NCBI GenBank assembly: GCA_038093975.1 | Contig: JBBPTG010000006.1 | Span: 124,001-188,000 of the forward strand | DNA: 64,000 bases | Origin: Chalciporus piperatus | Taxonomy: Eukaryota > Basidiomycota > Agaricomycetes > Boletales > Boletaceae | Direction: 5' to 3' | Part shown: one piece after another, positions 23,399 through 33,300 of the stretch | Numbering within the stretch: position 1 is the stretch's first letter | Layout: every line of letters starts with the position of its first letter | The notes under the pieces: model-generated | The model's database searches: none | The model's input: only the letters and a program-made list of their open reading frames with translations | What the model was told of the DNA's origin: nothing | Translations under genes and position numbers: made by a program

Positions 23399-25662
23399 AT
23401 GGCACCAGTAGACACCGAATATTATGACTTGGTGCGCAGTTATGTTTTTCACGGGCCGAGCGCGTGCTGACCATTTCCTCCATGCCATATTGACATAACC
23501 TTCGAACATCATAGTTGGGGGTCGCAGCAGACGTCAACGATACCGATTTGAAGAAGGCATATCGAAAACAAGCCATCAAGGTCGGTGGTGGTGTCATACT
23601 CATGTTGCTCATCGCTCAGTTCTCCGCTCCATACATGTGGTCATGTGAATAGTACCACCCGGATAAGAACCCATCTCCCGATGCGGAGGAGAAGTTCAAA
23701 GAAATAAGGTGAGTTATTCCATCGATGACCCATCACGTCAAAGAAGGGTGTGGAGTGATTTGATTCTAACATGTGTGCCTCGTGTTAATAGTAAAGCTTA
23801 TCAAGTCCTGTCCGATCCTGTACGTGGTGATGTTGTCCTCTATGACCGTCCATATGCTTAGAGTTTGTTCAGAATCTCCGCGTTGTGTATGATAAGAATG
23901 GAAAGTCGATGGTACGTTTTGTCTCTTGGGGGATTCTCGATGATATTCTAAGAGGGGTGCACCTTGGCGGGATTGGACAGGCGGACAAGGAAACCACCGA
24001 CATGGAGGACGCCGCCATGTTCTTCGCAAATGTCTTTGGAGGAGAACGATTCCGAGACTACGTGCGTTCTACTTCCACACCAGGCACCCATACCCAGAAA
24101 TAACTCATCCAACCGCAGATTGGGGAGATCTCTCTAATGAAAGAGATGACGTCTGTCGCACAAACTGTGATATCGGACGAGGAACGTGAAGAACTCGAGA
24201 GAGAAGGCATCATTCCTCCTTCGACGTCCCGAGAAAAGGCTTCGACACAACCCCCTACCGCTACGCCGGAAGCTGCCGCATCAGGCAATGCAACTTCTGT
24301 TGACACCTTCGCCGTTGCACTTAACACAGCCGCTAGCGAGGGCGCGTCGAGACCCACATCGATGGTGGACCCCGCATCTCCAACGAAGGCCGGAGCAAAA
24401 AGTGCCCCTACCTCCCCTTCGAGTGAGAAAGAGAAGGATAAGGAGGCACATGCGTCATCTAAGAGACGAAACAAGTTGTCGCCCGAACAGAGGCAGAAAC
24501 TCCAAGATCTTGAGGATGAACGTAGGAAGGCCTTGGAAGAGCGCGTAAGAACGTTGACCACCAAGTTGGTCGAGCGCCTCCGACCATTTATCGATGCCAA
24601 GCACCCTGGGGATAAGGATGACCCGGAAACCAAATTGTTCCAGGAGAAAATTAGATTGGAGGCAGAAGATTTGAAATTGGAGAGCTTTGGTGTTGAGGTG
24701 CGTCGGACTTTTGTTAGGTTGTTCGGATTACTCAGGGGCGTTCAGTTGCTAAACGCTATCGGCACTGTCTACCTCATGAAAGCGACTTCATTCTTGAAGT
24801 CAAAGAAGTTCCTCGGACTGTGAGTTGTCAGTCTTCCCGCGCTTATTTGATGCTCACGGTCACAAAGTGGAGGTTTCTGGTCTCGGATGAAAGAGAAGGG
24901 AGCTGTGGCCAAGGATGCTTGGGGTGTGATAGGTAGCGCGTTAGTCTACATCCCAAGCCCTTACAATCAGAAGATACTCACCGCTTCTCTTACGTTCCAT
25001 TAGACTTAGTGTCCAGTCGCTGGTGCAAGATATGGAGAAGCTACAAGCCAAAGGTGAAGTGCCAGACGAGGTTTTACACGCACTTGAAGCGGACATCACT
25101 GGCAGGGTACGTACATCTGCCCTACAGTCACTACCAGCTTCTAAATCCCCGCACTCCAGATCCTACTTGCCTCTTGGCGGGGAACTAGATTTGAAGTCGT
25201 ACAAGTGCTTCGAGAGGTAAATCATCTGTCCACTTGACTAAATATCCGGCCAATTGAACGAATCTCCGAAAGGTCGTGGATAATGTCCTGAAAGATCGAG
25301 AAGTCACCGACCAAGTCTTATTTAACCGGGCGAAGGTGTGTCTCCGCCGAGATGGTGTTGCCCCTGCTAGTTACTCACTGAATGTTGAAAGGGCCTGTTA
25401 ATCATTGGCCACATCTTCAAGACGGCAGTGCCCGATGAATCTGACGAAGATCGTCGGGAACTTGAACGGTATGTTCAATGGAGATCTCTACGTAATTATG
25501 TCTGACGTCCTTGGAACCAGCATTGTCGCTGACGCCGCCGCCGGCAAGTCGAAACACCAACAAGTTCGTACCCAGGCGAAGGCACGGAAAGATGTGAAAC
25601 CTACGACTCCAAAAGAGTCTATGGATCAGAACAAGGAAGCAGCTTCTCACCCTTCCTCATGA
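23399..25662 (+). CDS. DnaJ (Hsp40) co-chaperone with DnaJ-X domain, Caj1/Djp1-like
   Basis: After splicing, the N-terminus reads MAPVDTEYYDLLGVAADVND and then a J domain with an intact HPD motif (KYHPDKNPSPDAEEKFKEIS, near 23660), which stimulates Hsp70 ATPase. After the J domain comes DKETTDMEDAAMFFANVFGG, the start of the X domain, then an acidic Ala/Ser/Pro-rich linker (about 24230-24480) and a long basic/acidic helix (RQKLQDLEDERRKALEERVR). The conserved X-domain block follows (LLNAIGTVYLMKATSFLKSK). The end is rich in Lys and Gln, with TGA at 25660-25662. This layout matches yeast Caj1 and Djp1, linked to peroxisomal import and membrane-protein handling. It lacks Cys-rich zinc repeats, so it is a class C J protein. 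It converges with the M20 amidohydrolase gene. Confidence 0.88.
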
Positions 25663-25879
25663 GACTGATTTATCTATGACTGAATAGACTTCATTTTTGC
25701 GTTTCGCTCTGGATACCTTGTGTTGTTGTTCATGTTACGCCCGTCATTCTTAATTAGCATGTGTCTTTGCGAACGGCTGTCGTTGGGTAATTTACTTGCG
25801 ATAATACACGGAGGTAGCTGTTTGAGCGCGTGGAACGAACAGATGTTATATGTGATGCATGGAGAGGTTCATCCGACCT

Positions 25880-27730
25880 TCATCGCCTTGTAGCCGGTGT
25901 GCCTACAGTTCGCTGGTACTCGTCTCTCACCTATGCAACGAACCAATCAGATTGATCAAAGACCGTATGAGACCGTATGCCATCAAACCACACACCTCAG
26001 AATATAATTGATCGTCAGCGAGTAAGCGAAAGCCTGTCCAAGCTAATCCCTTGGTAACGGTTAGGCATGTTTTGTGAGCCTCCGTGCTTCGCGCAGAATC
26101 TGCAAAGGCCGGTGTGTGATTACCTCCATTTGGCTGAGTAGGAATCGCTACGGGGGTCACATGCGAAAGCAGTCAGCTTAGAGTTTGACATGTGGAAAGT
26201 GGGCCCTGTATATCTCACCGTATGCTGGGTGCAACGACGGCATTTCTAGAATGTCATCAGATAAATCTTATCTTGTGTACCTGTAGAATGATGTACTTGC
26301 CGTAAGAAACATTTCCCTAGAGGGATAATGGTTGGTCAACCATTTGCGGTGTGTAAAAAAAAGAACTCACGAAATCGGTTGAAGCCCCACACGAAATGTT
26401 TCGGATATTCGTTCCAAAGCAATCGCTCATGGTTTGGGAGAAATATTCCCCTGTAGAGGTGAGGGTGACACCAGACATATGGAGTGGACGAACATACCCA
26501 GGACAGCATTTTGCCGCAGTTCGTAATACGGTAGACCATTCGTGGTCTTGAGGCGGCATCCCGTGGCGGTCGCCGCTCCCCTATGTAACATGTTTGTTAA
26601 AAAAAACTGTCTCACGGAACGACCGCAAGCCCCACTTGAAACATGCTTCAACCCTGTCCCGCAGACGCTCCAATTGGTCACGGTCAGGAGCGCGTACGAT
26701 CCAGTGCATTCTAGTGTAATCAGGTATCACTGAGGACTTGTCGGTCATGCCCATCAATCGGGGTGGTGTGACAACCCACCATTCGCACCGCCTTCAGAGC
26801 CTTGGATGATACCGTTGATCCTGTGGTCTGGCTTGATTTGTTGACGGAGCACGGAAACACTGGAGTAGGCAAGGAATGCTGCATCGAGCGCATTCGTTCC
26901 TTCCCAGGGGGAATTTCCGGCGTGAGCGCTGTTTTCTACCTGTGAATATAAATCACCCGGTCCGCAATGTTCGACTCACGAGTGGCCAAAAAATTCAGCA
27001 TCGATCGATTGCATGGCCAGGGTTGACCCTGTGGACGTGGAGTGGACAGGTCCCCCTGACGGATGACACCTAGACAACGAAATAACTGTCAGCAGGCTGT
27101 CCGAGTTGAATTAGTTATCGCTGACATCAGGCAAGCATGCATCCCGTTATAGCCACCTCGTTCGAGCAGGATTATCTTTCCGCCTCCCCCTTCTTCCCCT
27201 AATCGGATTTTTGCATTTAAGTTACGCCGGTTACCGACCATTCAGGACTCACCTGGCGTTCCGAGGAGAACGACCTTCCCAGGGACATTGTGGGCTTTCA
27301 ATGCGGATTTTATCGCGATGGCCACTCCCACACCACTCGTAGCAATCAGATTATGACCGCACGCATGCCCGATCAAGGGTAATGCGTCCATCTCGGCGTT
27401 TACGCCAAGCGTCCTGCCTCCCTTACCGTGGGTGAATTCAGCCCTCCAAGCTGTCTTGAGGCCAAGGTATTGCCTAGTTACAACAAAGCCATGACTTTCC
27501 ATAAAGTTTGTTAGGGTATCGTGGGCGTATCTGCATAGCAAGATTAGTTGCTGTGTTCGAATTGTCTGGCAGATACCTACCGCTCTTCAAACATAAGTTC
27601 TGGATGATCTGGAACAAAACGTCGACTGGATATTCCTCTCTCGTGTCACTGTCCACCCACCATGAAGATTGAGACTCAGTAATCTCAGGTCAGGGTCAAT
27701 GGAGTCTATCGTCGTGCTAATGATTGTCAT
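25880..27730 (-). CDS. M20 family amidohydrolase (PM20D2-like metallopeptidase)
   Basis: The proposed start is the ATG at 27730 ([20 protein letters not shown]), followed by [15 protein letters not shown] across an intron. Motifs typical of M20D enzymes are present: [20 protein letters not shown] (near 27390) with the metal-binding Asp and His, VVLLGTPGE, and [10 protein letters not shown]. The dimerisation region continues [20 protein letters not shown] and [20 protein letters not shown], then [20 protein letters not shown] and [20 protein letters not shown] near the end. Homologues hydrolyse aminoacyl or peptide amide bonds, so a broad amidohydrolase is the safe call. One intron, 26246-26300, uses a GC donor. 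The last intron leads to [16 protein letters not shown] with stop at 25880-25882. Confidence 0.85.
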
Positions 27731-28946
27731 GTCATCAGACTTCGAGGCGAGTCGAGATGGGCTACGACAATAGGAGGGAGGCGGATCATGGGCTTGTGCA
27801 GAAGGACTCCGAAAGAAATCGCAACAAGATTCAAAGGATACAGGAATCTCATCGCAGCCCGGCTAATTGAGAGTACATCAGAGAAACGTTGCGCCGCGAT
27901 TATATCAAGACTCACGGTAACAGCGTGGTCGTTCAAGACGACTTTGTTCGCGTATTTACTATCGATTGCGTTGCCAATTGACAACGACTGTTTCGTTGTC
28001 GAGGTGTGACGTCGTGGCGTCAAGAAATGCTTGAAGGAGAAGCATCCCTGGTGACTGTGGCCATCCAACTCAGCGACGTGCATAGCGACGGTGGTGGGGT
28101 ATGGGGGAAAGGTAAAGGGAGTCGGTATCGCTTCATGGAAAAAAATGGTTTGCGTTTATCAGCATTTTGGGCGTCTGCTCCGATTGCCCGCATCCTCTGT
28201 TTCTCGGTCGCGGAATCAAAAGACGTTGTGATCCGGGTTCCGCTAAGACCGGGGTTAGGTAAGCAGATCCCAAGCAGATCCTGACACATGCTCCTTCGGG
28301 TCATATTTCAATCCCTCCAGCCGAACTCAAGCCTTCTATTCTGTGCCGCCTTCCCTGTTGTTGTTCCCCATGCATATCGATCGCTCTCTCGCACACGAAG
28401 CATTTACGAGTGCTCATTAATCGGGATCAGAGGCTTGTGGTGCCGGCCGGTTACTGTGCTGGTATTTTCTACTTCCCATTCTATATACACCGTGACACCA
28501 CATTCATCATCCTACGGGTAAATTTATCCCACCATGAATTGACCATGTGGGTTCTCTGGTGACCACTTGTCCGTGTCATGAAAAAAGGTACTGCTCTTAA
28601 TTTGGAGCAGATTGTAGGTTGGCCTTCCACCCAACGAAAACTCGTTTCCCCCAGTTTCTCGATACAGCGAGGTGCGGATGAAGCACTGCATTCAGGGACC
28701 ATTTACCTCGAGGGGAATTCTCGCGGACTCAAGAAGTCTACTTAGGTTCCGAAGCTTCTGATGCAGTATGGCAAATCATGGTACCTACTACGCGCGAAAC
28801 TAATCACCAGACCAACCCGCAGTTTTTCACAACAAAGTTTCGCCCCAGTGGATGTTTCAAAGGTCTCCTTCAATATTCAAATTCTTTTCAGACTTCGAGG
28901 GCATATCGGTCGTTAAAGCGCGTTTCTCGCCGGGACAAAAGCATCA
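27731..28946. other. Intergenic region left of tRNA-Pro
   Basis: This is upstream of the M20 gene and should hold its promoter. Overlapping frames occur on both strands at 27727-28304, but none shows a recognisable motif or splice-supported continuation. Confidence 0.4.
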
Positions 28947-29047
28947 GGGCCTGGCCGGGAATTGAACCCGGGACCTCCTCGATTTCATACTCAGGCAGGA
29001 GCAGGGAGCAACCCGAACGAGGAATCATACTACTAGACCACCAGGCC
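28947..29047 (-). tRNA. tRNA-Pro(CGG) with 29-nt intron
   Basis: Read on the minus strand, a 7-bp acceptor stem (GGCCTGG with CCAGGCC) flanks a D arm (GGTCTAGTAGTATGATT), an anticodon arm CCTCG...CGAGG, and a T arm GTCCCGGGTTCAATTCCCGG. The anticodon loop begins TT-CGG-G and is interrupted one base 3' of the anticodon by a 29-nt insert, the canonical position of a nuclear tRNA intron. The CGG anticodon reads CCG proline codons. The mature length is 72 nt before CCA addition. Boxes A and B of the Pol III promoter are internal. Confidence 0.93.
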
Positions 29048-29137
29048 GATGTCCTGTATTGACATCTGCTCTACAAGTCCAGCAGAACCTTCTTTTGGAA
29101 GGAACGATCACGGCCGTTCGTGAGGAGGCTTTGTTGT

Positions 29138-29502
29138 CATGGGGCACGAACGGTTGGCGGGCGGCGCTGAGTCAGCGTGCCCCATGGGGCACGGTGGCTG
29201 TGCGCCCGCCTCGTCGGGCGTTGGAGGTGGATTTGGGAGGCGGGAGGCAGCGGCGAGCGACGGATTGGGTCGTGATGACGTCGGCGGGATGGACGGGACG
29301 TGTGGGAGGTGCCTGGGCACGTAAGCGAGCCAGGATGAGGGGAAGGGGACGACGCGAGCGCTCGACTTTAGCGAGCGTGCCCCATGACTGGATTTTCATC
29401 CAGTTTTGCATGGGGCACGCTCGAGCGGGCGGAAAATGTTCCCATCCACCAAAACCAGCGTGCCCCATGAGGGAACTAAACGGCCAGTCTCTCATGGGGC
29501 AC
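29138..29502. repeat. Array of alternating inverted repeats built on the motif GTGCCCCATG
   Basis: Seven copies of the 10-mer GTGCCCCATG or its complement occur in strictly alternating orientation: 29138-29147 (rev), 29177-29186 (fwd), 29183-29192 (rev; these two overlap as the 16-bp palindrome GTGCCCCATGGGGCAC), 29377-29386 (fwd), 29409-29418 (rev), 29460-29469 (fwd) and 29493-29502 (rev). Neighbouring copies form hairpins. The central one pairs about 15 bp (CGAGCGTGCCCCATG with CATGGGGCACGCTCG) around an inner 7-bp hairpin (ACTGGAT/ATCCAGT). The tract is GC-rich, has no coding potential that I trust, and starts 90 nt from the tRNA-Pro gene. It may be a decayed transposable element or a structured regulatory or replication element. 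Confidence 0.8.
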
Positions 29503-30348
29503 GATGGGTCATGCGGCATCACGTAAGACGAGTAGAAAAATAAATTAAGCGCGTACGGAAGCGGGGGGAGTTACCATAACGAGGCAAGAGCGCGTCGCGC
29601 TCCCTGAGGACCCTGCACTGGGTGTATGCGACCTCGGGAATGACCTGGGGGCGAGATCGACAGCTAGGAATGAAAATAATTCTATTTTTCGCGCTTTTCT
29701 CGATTTTACTGACTACATTTCGCTCCGAAAACGATCGGAGGAGGTGGGGGGACATCCAAACTGAGGGACTCGCGCAAACTCGACGGGAACGCTACGCGAC
29801 GACGCGTCGCGTACGCCCAGGCGCGCGCTCGGTTGGCGACGTCCGCCGAAAAAGGAATTTCCTTTTTCGGCGCGAGTTCGTGCCCCACTGCGATCTAAAG
29901 GTTGCTTATTGACAATGGAAGCTTGGATCCAATCGAAAGTAGCGGAACCTAGAGCTTTAGATCGAAAATGGCATAGGGTCATCAAGCCGGTGAAGCAGCT
30001 ATCAGCACTCCAACTTCCGGCAAGATTGGGGTGTAGCCTTGGGCATGTTACGCAGACGATTGATCAATGCGAGTGGCCCCGTAGAAGTTTCTGCACTACT
30101 TGAGTATTAGATTTTTTTGGGGGGGGACCCGTTTGCGCCGATGATGACGGAACTTTGCCAATCGCATAACTATTTTACACCAGACATCAAGCCTCGCGAT
30201 ACCAAAAAAGGTTCATTGAACCTTTGAATTCAACAAGGACAAACAATCGGCATCAGTTTCCGCTGTGTACTGGCAGTGACCACAGTCTCATTCGTCATCT
30301 AGTGACCAGTGTTCGCACTGCCCAACCCTTGTGAAGTCGGCGACGAAC
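29503..30348. other. Hairpin-rich intergenic region upstream of TOR
   Basis: Several perfect inverted repeats stand out. 29793-29813 is TACGCGACG/CGTCGCGTA with a 3-nt loop. 29844-29872 is a 14-bp stem around a single T (CGCCGAAAAAGGAA with TTCCTTTTTCGGCG). CGATCTAAAG at 29891-29900 pairs with CTTTAGATCG at 29955-29964. A further partial copy of the neighbouring repeat motif, GTGCCCCA, lies near 29880. The remainder up to 30348 should include the TOR promoter; no coding frame is supported. Confidence 0.6.
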
Positions 30349-33300
30349 ATGGCGTCGACAATCACTTCCATCCATACGGATAACCTTAGTCAGATCTTCC
30401 AAGGACTCCGTAATCCTAGCCATGAAGCGAGGCTCCAAGCTGCAGTGGACTTGCGTCGCTATGTGCGTCTTCGACGTTATGTGTTCTGGTTATGAGATTG
30501 ATTCTCTTGTAGGTCGCTACGACAGTAGTCGAAATGCCAAATGACGTTGCAGTCAAACTGTGGGACGACGACATCAACAAACGTATATTCGACCTCATGC
30601 ACAGTCAGAACAATGTCGAAAGACTAGGCGGACTGCTAGCAATTGGTGCGTTATGGAGTACCACCCAGCATGGATCATATTGAAACTTTGTCATAGATCA
30701 CCTTTTAGAGAACGATGGCGAAGACATCGTTGGATCAAAGCGTTACCTCTACAGGTTCTACAATTATGTCAAGCAACTCCTTCCAAACCACGATGTTAAC
30801 ATCATGTTGGCTGCATCAAAGACTCTGGGTCAAATAGCGGCTATTGGTGGTGCCGACTTTGGAGAAGGGTTCATGGATCTTGAAGTACCGGCCGCCGTGG
30901 AGCTTTTGCAAGGCCCGGAGCCACCACGTTATGCTGGAGTTCTCATTCTGAAGGAACTGGCCCGTAATAGCGCAAATTACTTCCACTCGCACATCAGTCT
31001 TGTGTTTGACAAGATCCTCATTCCACTACGTGACTCCCGCGTCATGGTCCGGGAGGGAGCCGCAGAACTTTTGGCAGCATGCCTGGAGATTGTGGCGAAT
31101 AGAGAGCGACAGACGCGGACGACATACCTTATGAAGATCCTCCAGGATGCTCAGCTTGGCTTAAAGATGGCACAACCTGAAGTCATTCACGGATCACTCC
31201 TCATGTATCGCGAGCTGCTGCTTCATGGGGACACCGTGAGTAGTGATCTTGTCCTTCTGGCTAGCAGATCTGATAACAACTTCCTTAGTTTATGCGGGAG
31301 TCGTTTCTCGACACAGCGGAGCAAATTCTACGTTTCAAGTCGCACAGGGACAGTTTGGTGCGCAAGATGGTGATAACTCTCATACCGACGCTTGCAGCAT
31401 ATGATACGCAAACATTCTCCGAACATTATCTCCACAAGTCGATGGGCCACCTCCTCACTCAACTTGAGAAGCCCAACGAGAGGTCTTTTGGTACTCCGTC
31501 TCTGCACCTGAACGCGGCCAGTCTTACTGATAAGACTACAGCCTTCATAGCGATTGGACACACTGCAACTGCGGTAGGAAGCGATATGAAACCTTTCCTC
31601 GACTCCATTATGCTCCAGATCAAACTCGGACTTCAGCAGAGGGGGTGCGTGACACTTGTTGCTTGCATTTTCCTTGCTCAGATCTGGTATAGCAAAAAGA
31701 ATGCGCCATCAGAAGAGCCTATATTCCAATGCGTTGGAATGCTAGGGTCAGCTGTCGGGCCCAACCTTACGAAGCTCCTACACGATCAGCTGGACCTCTT
31801 CTTTGCATGTGGATTGAGCGAACCACTACGCCAAGCCCTCGTAGCAATCGCCAGGAATATTCAACCGCTACTGAAGACTATCCAAGATCGTTTGTTAGAT
31901 TTGTTGTCGATGATTCTAATTGGACAGCCGTACAAAGTCATCGGGGCACCGCCCTCCTTGGTTCCCCGTGATGTTGCTGCTTATGCTCGGGATTTCGCCA
32001 CAACCAAGACAGGGAAGAACCCCGAGCTCATTACATTGGCCCTTAATACGCTCGGCTCCTTCGACTTCAGTGGTAGGCTACTAAACCTAGTGCTTTGGGG
32101 ATGAATCTAAGTATGATGCAGGTCACGTCTTGAACGAATTCGTCCGAAGCGCTGCATTGCCTTACCTCGAGGACGACAACCCAGAAGTGCGCCGCGCAGG
32201 GGCATTGACATGTTGCAGACTTTTCGTCAGAGATCCCATTTGTTATCAAGCAAGTAGTCATGCTATCGAAATTATCAGCGATGTCCTCGATAAACTGCTT
32301 ACCGTTGGAATTGCGGACCCTGGTACGCACTCTCTACTATTTAGCTCTGTCCAGAACCTGATTTACTCGAAGATCCGACAATCCGCCAGACAGTGCTTTC
32401 TTCCTTGCACGAACGGTTTGACAAGCACCTTGCGCAAGCCGAGAATGTACGCTCAATTTTTATTTCACTTAATGATGAGGTCTTCGAGAACCGGGTGACG
32501 GCGGTTGGCCTGATCGGTCGCCTCGCGAAGCACAACCCAGCATATGTTATGCCGTCGTTGCGCAAATCGCTGATACAGCTATTGACTGAGTTGGAGTACT
32601 CAACTGTCACGTATGCAACTTGTTCGACTCATACGTCGTCAATGTCGCTAACCGCTTGCCAGGCGCAATCGGGAAGACTGTACCCGTCTTCTCACATTGC
32701 TTGTGAGCGCAACACAGAGACTCATCAAGCCTTACGCACTTCCTATCCTTCGAGTGTTAATCCCCAAGGCCAATGATAGCAATCCAGCGGTTGCAGCAAA
32801 CGTCTTGATGTGTCTCGGAGAACTAGCGGCCGTCGGAGGGGAGGATGTGACACCACATATTCCGGAATTAATGCAAGTTATCATCGCCAGACTACAAGAT
32901 CCTGCGCATGTCAAACGGGATGCGGCTTTGCGCACATTGGGTCAACTATGTTCAAGCACCGGCTACGTCATTTTTCCTTTGATCGATTACCCCCAACTTC
33001 TTCCAATCTTGGGAAGGATTCTGAGAACGGAGTCTGGCTCATCTAGACGTGATGTAGTGAGGGAGATTGTCAAGGTCCTGGGCATACTTGGGGCTCTTGA
33101 TCCTTACAGACGAAAGGTGCGCTCCACTGCACTGGATCTACTGCCCACGATGAAACCCCGTCATAGTCGAAGCCAGACGAAGATGGAGCAGTTGAGGGAA
33201 CCCTCCCAGCTGTCAACGCGGTTGCTATCACGAGCACTGGTTCCCTAACGGGCTCCGATGACTACTATCAGACGGTTGTGATCACGTCGCTGTTGGCTGT

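Noticed and set aside
29059..29526. 155-codon frame and several others overlapping the palindromic array
   Set aside because: The frames exist on both strands because the tract is GC-rich and stop-poor; the translations simply repeat the palindromic motif (PMGH).
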